Virus record (IMG/VR): IMGVR_UViG_3300022200_005016
Location: 1 to 26,726 of that record
Strand: one strand, 5' to 3'
DNA: 26,726 nt
DNA from: a virus
The notes under the pieces were generated by a model that saw only the letters and a program-made list of their open reading frames with translations, did no database searches and was not told the origin of the DNA. A program made the translations under genes and the position numbers. This document shows positions 15,504-22,871 of this stretch, piece by piece (positions within the stretch are counted from its first letter, which is position 1; the number at the start of each line of letters is the position of its first letter).

Positions 15504-15949
15504 TATAAAAATCTTCTATAAATATCTATTGATTCCTTTACTGACTCAGGTATTAAAGTGCTATTAACTTGTTTCTCACTTTCGTAGTAAAATACTTTAA
15601 TCATCTGTAAACAAGCTTGTATTAGCTCGTCAGGCACTTCTCCTGCACCATAACCAACGTTTAAATCAACTGTCTTAACATCAGGATATACCACATATAA
15701 AGAATAATTAGCCACAAATGGAGCAGGAGATGTAATAATAGAGACGATAGGATAATCATAAACCTTTACTTGACAAGCCCCCGTATATGTTTTGGGCTGC
15801 GTGAAAAATATATGATTAGTCCTACGCTCTACAAATCGACAAGCCCCGTTAATCATAGAAATTAACTCCGCATCGTCCTCTGTTAAAGTGGAATCAATAC
15901 GTAAGTAATTCTTTACTCTATCTAATGATATAACGCTTAAATAACTCAT
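15503..15949 (-). CDS. Head-tail connector (gp6/gp15-like)
   Basis: A 148 aa helical connector protein of the HK97 gp6/SPP1 gp15 type. It opens with VKNYLRIDSTLTEDDAELISMI (about 12-33), followed by ACRFVERRTNHIFF, the standard signature of this family, and ends in a helix that includes PDELIQACLQMIKVFYYESE. It forms the ring under the portal. It starts by sharing one base (TAATG) with the stop of the 54 aa gene upstream. Confidence 0.85.
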   Translation of the reverse strand: MSYLSVISLDRVKNYLRIDSTLTEDDAELISMINGACRFVERRTNHIFFTQPKTYTGACQVKVYDYPIVSIITSPAPFVANYSLYVVYPDVKTVDLNVGYGAGEVPDELIQACLQMIKVFYYESEKQVNSTLIPESVKESIDIYRRFL

Positions 15950-16113
15950 TATTTTTTAGCTTTTTTCTCTATTGGTTTTTCGTCAATACTAACGTCAACA
16001 TAAACAGCCATTTCTTTAGCTTGTTCTTTACTTAATTCTATTTCGTCTCCTACTTTATAATCCTTTGCCTCAGATAGTTTATAAAAAGGGTGTATTACTT
16101 TATATTTTTCCAT
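15949..16113 (-). CDS. Small charged protein, 54 aa, first gene of the connector/tail operon
   Basis: An ORF below usual size limits, directly after promoter P2: its ATG is 17 nt past the -7 box. It encodes a charged protein with HPFYKLSEAKDYKVGDEIEL (about 8-27) and a basic tail (EKKAKK). The first part resembles small head proteins found after capsid genes in Bacteroidota phages, but I recognise no domain. It overlaps the connector gene by one base (TAATG), which supports that it is translated. Confidence 0.65.
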   Translation of the reverse strand: MEKYKVIHPFYKLSEAKDYKVGDEIELSKEQAKEMAVYVDVSIDEKPIEKKAKK

Positions 16114-16130
16114 ATCTTAATTAATTTACG

Positions 16131-16164
16131 TAAAGATACAAAAAAAAGTAATATAATAGATTAC
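16131..16164 (-). promoter_or_regulatory. Late promoter/operator P2 (17-bp palindrome, 9 nt, TATCTTTA)
   Basis: The palindrome GTAATATAATAGATTAC (16148-16164, 7 of 8 pairs symmetric) is followed after 9 nt by TATCTTTA (16138-16131 read on the minus strand), one base off the TAnnTTTG consensus. It lies between the capsid terminator and the 54 aa gene. The palindrome covers the -33 region and no TTTG is visible in it here, so the promoter may depend on an activator bound to the palindrome. Confidence 0.75.
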
Positions 16165-16173
16165 AAAATAAGA

Positions 16174-16214
16174 TAAAAAAAAGAACCCCGCTACAATTAA
16201 GTAACGGGGCTTCT
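16174..16214 (-). terminator. Rho-independent terminator after the capsid gene
   Basis: On the minus strand a strong GC-rich stem (arms at about 16214-16201 and 16194-16182, containing GCCCCGTTAC and GTAGCGGGG) is followed by a run of eight T. It lies about 25 nt past the capsid stop and closes the packaging/head operon, just upstream of promoter P2. Confidence 0.88.
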
Positions 16215-16237
16215 TTATTAATCTATTTCACCACTAA

Positions 16238-17374
16238 TTAGACAGCTGTAAAATCTCCGTAGATTAACGCTGCTGGTTGCTCGATAGCTAAAGCTACTTG
16301 CGCTTCAATTCTAGCAGTGATGTTATTCTTAACAAAGTTTGTTCCTTCTGTTTCTGAGAACTCTAAAGAAAGACCCTCAGTAACTACTTTGTTCACTCTT
16401 GACCAATCCCCTACAAAGTATTTGTTTGCAGCTAACCAAGTCGCTTTATACAAAGGAATGCCATTGATTCTTAATACTCCATTGTCCTGAGTTACTACAC
16501 CAGGCAAGCCGTATCCTGCACCTGTAGACTTCTCAGTTTTCAATATATCCCAATAATCAGAAGGACGAACAACAATACCGTTAACTGGGTAGTTAAGATT
16601 TTCTTGTTTCGCAATCTCATTCATTAACATTTCTACTTTATTTTTCCCTGTAACGATCTCAGATGAAGCAGTTGCCCCAGCAGCTAATACAGTGTTAAAA
16701 GCAGCGTTCTCCGCAATTGCGTAGTCTCTACGTAAAGCGTTAGGAATGAATGAAGTTAAGAAAGGTAAGTTGTTAGCCATTTTCTTAGAGTAACGAGTGA
16801 AACCAGCAATAAAATCTGTGTTCACATCTACCATTTGAAAGTCGTAATCTGTTTGTAGTTTAGTACCACCTTCTGTTTGCGCTCCAATTGAACCCTCAGC
16901 ACCTGATTCTCTTACAAATGTGTAAGTACCCCCACTGATTGCAACTGATCCTACTAAATCAGATACATTCACCATTTGACCCGGTACTGTAACCACATCA
17001 AAGTTATAATCTTTTGGTTGTGCTCCTGTTAAGTTAGTAGTTAAAGCCATATCCCCAACCGCTTTCACTTGTACTGCATTTCCTTTACGAACTTCGCTAA
17101 TTCCTTTGAAATTCTCAGTGATAGACTTTACTAAAGTGTCTTCTTTACTCTCTAGAGTAGATTTAGATTGTAATTTCAAATCCAATTTGTCTGCATGGTC
17201 TTGAATTGCTTTAAGATCGTTTTTCAATTCCAATACAGCAGCGTCTTTATCTGCTGTCATTTTACCTTCTAAGGCTTCGATTAGTGATTTCACTTCTACA
17301 GCGTTTTCACTTGTTTTTGTTTCAACTTGTGCTTTAATTCCTTCTAAAGCCGCTTTAATTTCTAATGCTTCCAT
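16238..17374 (-). CDS. Major capsid protein, HK97 fold
   Basis: A 378 aa shell protein. Residues 1-95 are a charged coiled-coil region (delta domain) rich in Glu and Lys that should act as a scaffold and be removed by the prohead protease, with cleavage probably near residues 95-110. The mature part has the HK97-type core: VRESGAEGSIGAQTEGG (E-loop region), RRDYAIAENAAFNTVL (spine helix region), GIVVRPSDYWDIL and a C-terminal RIEAQVALAIEQP. It directly follows the protease, as usual, and is the last gene before a terminator. Confidence 0.93.
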   Translation of the reverse strand: MEALEIKAALEGIKAQVETKTSENAVEVKSLIEALEGKMTADKDAAVLELKNDLKAIQDHADKLDLKLQSKSTLESKEDTLVKSITENFKGISEVRKGNAVQVKAVGDMALTTNLTGAQPKDYNFDVVTVPGQMVNVSDLVGSVAISGGTYTFVRESGAEGSIGAQTEGGTKLQTDYDFQMVDVNTDFIAGFTRYSKKMANNLPFLTSFIPNALRRDYAIAENAAFNTVLAAGATASSEIVTGKNKVEMLMNEIAKQENLNYPVNGIVVRPSDYWDILKTEKSTGAGYGLPGVVTQDNGVLRINGIPLYKATWLAANKYFVGDWSRVNKVVTEGLSLEFSETEGTNFVKNNITARIEAQVALAIEQPAALIYGDFTAV

Positions 17375-17401
17375 TGTGTGTTGTTGTGTTGTTGTTTGTA
17401 A

Positions 17402-18226
17402 TTAAATTTTAAATCCCTTCAATAAATCAAATATAAGCGGCTCATCCAAAGTGTTAGTTCCTAACGACTTTTTATTGAGTGCTTTCATTATTTCAATCTC
17501 TTTCGACTGAGATGTTATAATATCTTTAGACATTTTTACTAATGTGTTATTCTTTAGTAAACTTTCATATTTTTTAGCCATTTTAATTGCTGCCTCATGG
17601 TGCGGTATCATCATGTTAATAAATTTAGAGTCGTTATCTTCTCCATCCATTTCCATCGATGCCATTTTTAATAATGTTTCAATACCTCTCAATCTTTCGT
17701 CTGAGTAATCTAAATTGTATGACTTCTCAATTAATTCTAATATTCCGTATGTACTTTTTATTCCTTTAATGCCTTGTACTGTGCTTAATTCATTCGCTCC
17801 CCAACTAGATAAAAAAGAATATTCCATTAACTTATACTCATTAATTATACTTTTATTCTTTACGTCTCTTTGAATGACTTGGTAACCGATACTTAACTCA
17901 GCATTTAAACCGTTATCATGCATTAATTTCACATCGGTAAACATATCCTTGCCTAATGGCTTATTCATGTTGAATTGAGTAGTTGTAAGAAGCCCGTAAT
18001 CGTCTTTAGGATTAATAACTAAAGGAACGCCTACCATCATAGTTGGGTTGTGGTCTTTCAATACTCTAATACGTTTAAAGTTCTCATTTACTGTTTTATC
18101 AAATGACCCTTTAGCCGAAATATCGCCATCACTGTCTTTAAAATCGTACGCATTTGCATAAGCTACAACAACACCCTTAGTGTCGTCTAACTCCTTTAAA
18201 TCGTAACTCAACTGCTTAAAATCCAT
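17402..18226 (-). CDS. Prohead protease with C-terminal DUF305-like domain
   Basis: The N-terminal 165 residues are a prohead protease of the S78 (HK97 gp4-like) family, with His59 in RVLKDHN and Ser112 in LSIGY as the likely catalytic pair. It trims the capsid delta domain during maturation. The family usually ends near here, but this protein continues to 274 aa. Residues 200-251 match the DUF305 pattern: FINMMIPHHEAAIKMAKK (His209, His210), a helix, then IITSQSKEIEIMKAL. DUF305 proteins are ferritin-like helical proteins, usually secreted and often linked to metal. The fused domain might act as a scaffold or targeting domain. It lies between the MuF-like protein and the capsid gene. The fusion is one open frame in the given sequence. 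Confidence 0.88.
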   Translation of the reverse strand: MDFKQLSYDLKELDDTKGVVVAYANAYDFKDSDGDISAKGSFDKTVNENFKRIRVLKDHNPTMMVGVPLVINPKDDYGLLTTTQFNMNKPLGKDMFTDVKLMHDNGLNAELSIGYQVIQRDVKNKSIINEYKLMEYSFLSSWGANELSTVQGIKGIKSTYGILELIEKSYNLDYSDERLRGIETLLKMASMEMDGEDNDSKFINMMIPHHEAAIKMAKKYESLLKNNTLVKMSKDIITSQSKEIEIMKALNKKSLGTNTLDEPLIFDLLKGFKI

Positions 18227-18231
18227 ATCTT

Positions 18232-19020
18232 TTATTTTAGTATTAACATTCCTTCGCTATCTCTTTTAGCTTCAAATCCTATCGTACATCTGCAATTGAT
18301 AACTTGTCTTGCTGGTGCATCTGGATCTCCTGCGTACATCATTTCAGTACCGTCTGCCATTACAAATGGTTTATCTGAGTCTACCGTTTGCATATTCTCT
18401 ATTACATGGTCCAAACGTGTTCTATCATCATTTACAGCTATCCAAGTTTTAACCATTTCAAACCCTGCATTGTCAGAAGCCTTAACCGCTGCGAAATTAC
18501 TTGCGAAAGTGGTTTCCGTTCGTGCGATTCTTAGGGCTTGCCACTTGTAAAAGGATTGCGATTTACGTACTATGTTGTAAATAACATCCCTTATGCTTAT
18601 CAATGAACCTTGTCGAGCCAATTCGGCTTGAACTTCTTGCATTAAAGAGTCAATTAAAGTCGATCTTATCGATGTAATTCTTACACCGCCTTTGTTATTC
18701 AAAAATAGTAAAATTTCTTTTAATAACCCATCATTAAATAAAATATTATCTTTTTTGACTCTTTCAAAAGTCAAATTGACTTTATTACCGTAATCTAAAC
18801 CGATAGTTTTATAGACTTCTAACAACATCGCTTTTACTTTTTCGTCTGTAATATTACCGTTAAGCAAGTATTCAAGCGTAGTCTCTGAGACGTTGTTAAT
18901 AGGTAAGTCGTTCAATATCTTTTTTAAGTGAGACTGAATTATCCTATAGGCTTTACGCTCGTAGATTCGTTGTTGTTTATCCCAGTTCATCAAAGCGTCT
19001 TGATTTTGTATAAATTTCAC
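18232..19020 (-). CDS. Minor head protein, Mu F/SPP1 gp7 type
   Basis: A 262 aa protein with the C-terminal MuF-type domain: RIARTETT (164-171), W193, DDRTRLDH (198-205) and GDPDAPARQVINCRC (231-245). The His and Cys residues are the conserved set of this family. The N-terminal 150 residues are helical. Such proteins enter the prohead with the portal and help assembly or DNA entry. It follows the portal gene and precedes the protease by 5 nt. ATG 19020 is used because it starts the complete N-terminal helix. Confidence 0.88.
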   Translation of the reverse strand: MKFIQNQDALMNWDKQQRIYERKAYRIIQSHLKKILNDLPINNVSETTLEYLLNGNITDEKVKAMLLEVYKTIGLDYGNKVNLTFERVKKDNILFNDGLLKEILLFLNNKGGVRITSIRSTLIDSLMQEVQAELARQGSLISIRDVIYNIVRKSQSFYKWQALRIARTETTFASNFAAVKASDNAGFEMVKTWIAVNDDRTRLDHVIENMQTVDSDKPFVMADGTEMMYAGDPDAPARQVINCRCTIGFEAKRDSEGMLILK

Positions 19021-19120
19021 CTAGATCTTTACTAGATATAGTAAATACTGCGTTATTTTTACTAATATCATTATTCATTAAATACTTGATATTTTTAAGT
19101 AGCATATTTATTTTTTTCAT
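18977..19120 (-). CDS. Possible small ORF between portal and MuF-like gene, 47 aa
   Basis: This ORF starts 1 nt after the portal stop (TAG-T-ATG) and covers the 101-nt gap before the MuF-like gene, overlapping it by 44 nt in another frame. The product is basic and has no recognised domain. Its start position suggests coupled re-initiation, but coding support is limited to an open frame. The gap may instead be a spacer. Confidence 0.35.
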   Translation of the reverse strand: MKKINMLLKNIKYLMNNDISKNNAVFTISSKDLGEIYTKSRRFDELG

Positions 19121-19121
19121 A

Positions 19122-20507
19122 CTATTGCTTATTTACTGTATCAAACATTACCGCACTAACATCGTCAATTCGTTGCAAGTTCGTAGGCATCCAAACAACG
19201 TCCATACCATCGTCGTCTAAAGTCTCATACTTTAATGCAGTTCTTACTTCATTTGGCGTTACTCTCGCTTTCTCCAATTGTTCCACCATCATCTTCATAT
19301 CTGCCTGCATTTCTGGCAATTCCGTAATATCCCACTCGATAAAAGTGTTTTCGTAACCTTTAAATCTTGGTAAAAACTCTTTGTTAAATGCATCTTGTAA
19401 CAACACCAAATCAGGCAGTATATTATCAGTTACAACGCCCTTACGTATGTCGTTTAAATCGACCGTAGATAGTCCTGTTCCTTCGCTATTGTTTAGCAAT
19501 CTGTCAGACCATCCCAATACATTACATATTGCTTTTTGATCGTACTTTAAGAAGTCAAACGGTTTTAATTCGTCTGTAGTTAGCGATATACGTGTAAAAG
19601 CTAATTCCCCACTTGCCCCCGCTATTCTACTTAGTTTCTCAGGACTGTTATCCATTTCAACTAAACGTTCTTTTATGCTTTGCGCTTGGTCTGGCGTTAA
19701 TGCCGTTCCTTTACCGTGAATAAATCCAAATGCACCCCCGTTTTGAAGTGTTTTTACGTTTAGTTCTAAAGCTGAGTTTTGACTGTTTAAGTTTCTTAAA
19801 GCAGCTCTTAATGGTGATTGACCGTATAAGTGTGAGCCTTGAAAGTCAAAGTTTGGGTTTGATAGTTTTACGTGTATAACGTCTTCTGCATCAAACTTAA
19901 TAAATTGGTTTCCCTCGATTAACATATAATGATCTATAGGGCTTTCAACCGTTAGCATATCTGCATTTGGCTTAACTACTATCTGCATTAAGTGAGCTGG
20001 TAAAACGTAAACTTGTACGGGTGTACCGCTATTAATTCCATCCTTTGGAGATAACATATAAAAATAACAGTTTCCAGTTAGTCTTATGTATGTTTTATAA
20101 AGTGATATAATCTCTACCCAAGTTTGCGTACTGTTTGGCTCATCCATTGGAAAGGCTAAATCGTCTGACTCATAAGCCTTATTAGACAACGATAATGTTT
20201 TAATCTGCTGTATGATACTCGCATTACCTTTCGTGGCTGTATTGAGCTGCATACGCTTTATATGAGACTTCTTGTCTTTAATACGTTTAACAGAATATGG
20301 TACACTAGCTGTTTTAACTGACATTTGAGAGATACAAGCGTACACATCAGGATTTATATTGTATCCTTTATCTATGTAGGTCTTCATGTCGCTATCGTAA
20401 GACGTATAGCCACCACCTAAAAACTGTAAAAATGCCTTATTAAAATCGTTCTTCCCTGCTAATTTATCCTTTGCACCAGAAAAGAAGTTTGTAAAAATGT
20501 TTGCCAT
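19122..20507 (-). CDS. Portal protein, HK97-type
   Basis: A 461 aa portal subunit; the dodecameric ring is the channel for DNA packaging and exit. Typical features are NPDVYACISQMSVKTASVPY (about 52-71), the central YKTYIRLTGNCYFYM, HVKLSNPNFDFQGSHLYGQS, SPLRAALRNL, and a long helical segment with VLGWSDRLLNNSEGTGLSTVD. It lies between the large terminase, 17 nt upstream, and the MuF-like protein. Length is normal for the Phage_portal family. Confidence 0.92.
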   Translation of the reverse strand: MANIFTNFFSGAKDKLAGKNDFNKAFLQFLGGGYTSYDSDMKTYIDKGYNINPDVYACISQMSVKTASVPYSVKRIKDKKSHIKRMQLNTATKGNASIIQQIKTLSLSNKAYESDDLAFPMDEPNSTQTWVEIISLYKTYIRLTGNCYFYMLSPKDGINSGTPVQVYVLPAHLMQIVVKPNADMLTVESPIDHYMLIEGNQFIKFDAEDVIHVKLSNPNFDFQGSHLYGQSPLRAALRNLNSQNSALELNVKTLQNGGAFGFIHGKGTALTPDQAQSIKERLVEMDNSPEKLSRIAGASGELAFTRISLTTDELKPFDFLKYDQKAICNVLGWSDRLLNNSEGTGLSTVDLNDIRKGVVTDNILPDLVLLQDAFNKEFLPRFKGYENTFIEWDITELPEMQADMKMMVEQLEKARVTPNEVRTALKYETLDDDGMDVVWMPTNLQRIDDVSAVMFDTVNKQ

Positions 20508-20524
20508 TTAACTGTTTGTTTATA

Positions 20525-21823
20525 TTAAAATGTAAAGAAAGACTGCTGAAACTCAAAATACATACGCATCATTAACGCATCTGAGTAATCGGGTGACCTT
20601 CCTATAAATGATTTAACCTTTTCTTTAGATAGCAATTGTAATTTACCATCACTATCTATCTTATCTCTTTTAACCTGCTCTAATTCCTTTGTAATGTCAT
20701 CGACAATAGTACTTTCTTTACATAAAACAAATACTCTATCGGTTTGTATCATTTCGGCTAACTTAAAATAACATTGTGTTTTAAGGTTTTGATACTGCAC
20801 TATTTGACCTTCTACTGGTAACGGTTTTGAATTATTCACAAACCCTTTACATTTTAGTATATCGACAACACCACCCCCTACACCGTCTTCATCTGCAATA
20901 ATATTCGACAATGGTACGCTATGTTTATTAGCTAAATCTCTAATCGCTTGTGCTGTCTCTGTAACACTCGATTTACCGAGCGTAAACATATCAATCACTC
21001 TAAACCCTGACCAAACCATTATAACCATTTTATCGCTACCAAAACGGGCTATATCAGCACTAATATACTTTTGACCGCCTTCGATAAATTCGTTAGTAAA
21101 GATATTTTGTATCTTTTCGTAATCTATTAGCTTTGCGGGGTCGTTATCATACTCCCAATTCCCGTAATACAGCCTTTGTTTACTATTGTCATCTAATGAC
21201 AAAAGAGAGTCCAAATAAGATTGTGGTAAATGCGGGTTGTCAGTTGGTAACGCCTGTATAAACTTCTTATCACTATCTAAACTCTTGTTTTTATCCTTTA
21301 GATAAAACTGAGCGTAAACCCAATTCTTCGCAGGGTTACAAGTTCCTAACATCTTAGGCTCTATATTAAACTGCTTTATCTTGTATCTAATACGTGATTT
21401 AACAATTTGCCATGCTTTGTACGTTATCTGATTACATTCATCTATAAACGCCCCTGTTATCTCTAATGACCCTAAACTATCAAAGTTTGGATCGCTTGGA
21501 TATGCGTATAAATCCTTCAATAATATTTCACTTCCATTATTCCAATAAATAACACCAGCTTGACCGTTGTATGTAAACTGGTCTGTTATTTTTAAGGCTG
21601 TAGATTGTTCAAAGAACGTATTTAAAGTTGTTTCCTTTAATGCTTTTAATTTAGACCTACCCATAAGCCAGCGTGACCCCTCATAAGTCTGGCATTGTTC
21701 AATAAGCCAAAGAACCCCTAAAGCTGATTTACCGCCACCTGCTGCTCCTCCATAAATTAACTCCTTTGTTTCGTTATCCTTTAGATAATAAACAGCATTT
21801 TCTTGTTTACCTATTAGCTTCAT
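20525..21823 (-). CDS. terL: Terminase large subunit
   Basis: The ATP-driven packaging motor and DNA-cutting nuclease. The ATPase domain has Walker A GGAAGGGKSA (25-34), Walker B AFIDE (125-129) and the coupling motif GTCNP (160-164). The C-terminal RNase H-like nuclease has Asp257 (ISADIARFG), IIADEDGVGGG (308-317) and PDYSDALMM (411-419) carrying the acidic metal ligands. It overlaps the small subunit gene by 17 nt and precedes the portal. At 432 aa its length is normal. Confidence 0.95.
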   Translation of the reverse strand: MKLIGKQENAVYYLKDNETKELIYGGAAGGGKSALGVLWLIEQCQTYEGSRWLMGRSKLKALKETTLNTFFEQSTALKITDQFTYNGQAGVIYWNNGSEILLKDLYAYPSDPNFDSLGSLEITGAFIDECNQITYKAWQIVKSRIRYKIKQFNIEPKMLGTCNPAKNWVYAQFYLKDKNKSLDSDKKFIQALPTDNPHLPQSYLDSLLSLDDNSKQRLYYGNWEYDNDPAKLIDYEKIQNIFTNEFIEGGQKYISADIARFGSDKMVIMVWSGFRVIDMFTLGKSSVTETAQAIRDLANKHSVPLSNIIADEDGVGGGVVDILKCKGFVNNSKPLPVEGQIVQYQNLKTQCYFKLAEMIQTDRVFVLCKESTIVDDITKELEQVKRDKIDSDGKLQLLSKEKVKSFIGRSPDYSDALMMRMYFEFQQSFFTF

Positions 21824-22187
21824 CTGGCTTTGTTCCTGATCCTAATGAGATGATGTTAATCTTCTCTCCTTTAGTTGTATGATCTACATGCTGCATTGAT
21901 AAAGCCCTTCTTTCATCATCTGTAGCAATCAACTTGTATAATGATAATATCTCCGCTGCTTTGTCTCCTTCGCTTAGTCTTGTTCTTAGTTTTACTTTCA
22001 TAGATACTTTATTTCTATTTAGTAATTCTTTTAAGTTGTCCGATTCATCCGAGTCAGCAGGAAAGTACTCATAAAAAGTTGACCTACTACAAGCGACAAA
22101 AGCCACAACATCATCTATAAAATAGAGTGAGTGACTTTTAATAGCTGATATAGCTTCTTTTAATATTTCCTCTTTGCTGTATGCCAT
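21807..22187 (-). CDS. terS: Terminase small subunit
   Basis: The packaging-site recognition subunit. The 126 aa protein has an N-terminal helix-turn-helix region (about residues 5-45, with SRSTFYEYFP as recognition helix), a helical middle with KMKLRTRLSEGDKAAEILSL, and a short C-terminal tail. The VDHTTKGEK end also occurs in other small terminases. It is the first gene after promoter P1. The ATG is 5 nt past the -7 box, so the mRNA is probably leaderless or has only a base or two before it. Overlaps TerL by 17 nt. Confidence 0.85.
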   Translation of the reverse strand: MAYSKEEILKEAISAIKSHSLYFIDDVVAFVACSRSTFYEYFPADSDESDNLKELLNRNKVSMKVKLRTRLSEGDKAAEILSLYKLIATDDERRALSMQHVDHTTKGEKINIISLGSGTKPDEANR

Positions 22188-22192
22188 AGCCC

Positions 22193-22226
22193 CAAAGATA
22201 CAAAAAAAAGTAATACAATATACTAC
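22193..22226 (-). promoter_or_regulatory. Late promoter/operator P1 (17-bp palindrome, 9 nt, TATCTTTG)
   Basis: The palindrome GTAATACAATATACTAC (22210-22226, 6 of 8 pairs symmetric) is followed after 9 nt by a perfect -7 box TATCTTTG (22200-22193 on the minus strand). It lies between the ribbon-helix-helix gene, which ends 4 nt away, and terS. It should drive the packaging and head operon. Confidence 0.78.
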
Positions 22227-22230
22227 TTAT

Positions 22231-22413
22231 TTAAAAAGGACAATATATTTTTTTCGGCTTCGGTATTAGATCCTTATGTTCTCGCTGTATCTTCTCAGCT
22301 ATTGCATCTCTAATAAACTGTGCTACATTAACCCCGTAACTATCGATCTTCTTTAACGTGTCGTGTTGTGTATGAGTGATTTTTAAAACTTTGACTTTAG
22401 TGTACTGTTTCAT
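22231..22413 (-). CDS. Ribbon-helix-helix protein, 60 aa, possible late regulator
   Basis: A 60 aa protein with a ribbon-helix-helix layout: strand KVKVLKITH (about 6-14), helix TQHDTLKKIDSYG (15-27), and helix VNVAQFIRDAIAEKIQRE (28-45), with the usual VNVAQFIRDAI pattern, then a Lys/Pro tail. Such dimers bind palindromic operators. The gene ends 4 nt from the palindrome of promoter P1, and the same palindrome precedes three other late operons, which makes it a good candidate regulator (inference). It lies just past the half attC-like site. Confidence 0.72.
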   Translation of the reverse strand: MKQYTKVKVLKITHTQHDTLKKIDSYGVNVAQFIRDAIAEKIQREHKDLIPKPKKIYCPF

Positions 22414-22458
22414 GGTGTTACGAGATTAAAGTAATACTTTTATAGCGGTTAGCAAGTA

Positions 22459-22465
22459 GTTATAT
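22459..22465 (-). repeat. Half attC-like site (R''-like end only)
   Basis: On the minus strand GAATATAAC ends here. It is the exact 9-nt reverse complement of the sequence that opens the last cassette (GTTATATTC at 22878-22870). It therefore looks like the R'' end of a ninth site. The expected complementary right arm, about 130 bp further on inside the ribbon-helix-helix gene, is absent, so the array appears cut here. The rest of 22414-22507 shows only short imperfect hairpins (for example CTTTC-TGGC-GAAAG) and no gene. Confidence 0.5.
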
Positions 22466-22507
22466 TCCAGCTTCGAGCAACTTTCTGGCGAAAGCTACTC
22501 TGGCTGT

Positions 22508-22615
22508 CTATTTGTCGTGTTTTCTTTCTCTTTCATTTTTATCGTCATAATATGATGCAGTTTTATAAATAATATAAATTACAAATATTGCAATAATCCC
22601 TTCAAATAATTCCAT
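22508..22615 (-). CDS. Small membrane peptide, 35 aa
   Basis: A short ORF that starts 1 nt after the stop of the Cys-rich gene (TAA-A-ATG), suggesting coupled translation. Residues 3-17 are hydrophobic (LFEGIIAIFVIYIIY), followed by a charged cytoplasmic-type tail (DDKNERERKHDK). Probably a single-pass membrane peptide. Function unknown. Confidence 0.5.
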   Translation of the reverse strand: MELFEGIIAIFVIYIIYKTASYYDDKNERERKHDK

Positions 22616-22616
22616 T

Positions 22617-22832
22617 TTATTTATTTTTTAGAATTCTTCTTAATTCCATTAAAACTTCTTTTTTATCTAAGTACATATTTTCTATTTTTTCGATTTCCTT
22701 TATTAAAATTTCAATTTTATTTTTTGTAGATTTATTTGTCAATTCCATTTTATAGCATAAATCACATTGTGTAATACAAGGATTATCCTCTCTGCACATA
22801 TCATATCTTTCACAATATTTATTATAAGTCAT
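22617..22832 (-). CDS. Cys-rich small protein, 71 aa
   Basis: The first 26 residues hold five Cys (7, 13, 19, 23, 26; for example CDLCYKM), a spacing that could bind zinc or a metal cluster, though no exact known motif fits. Residues 35-71 form a charged helix or coiled coil (IEILIKEIEKIENMYLDKKE). It is the main gene of the last, truncated cassette and is coupled to the 35 aa membrane peptide. I do not recognise the family. Confidence 0.65.
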   Translation of the reverse strand: MTYNKYCERYDMCREDNPCITQCDLCYKMELTNKSTKNKIEILIKEIEKIENMYLDKKEVLMELRRILKNK

Positions 22833-22871
22833 AATTTTATATTTATTTTGTTAGTGGAAAAAAAGCCGAGA

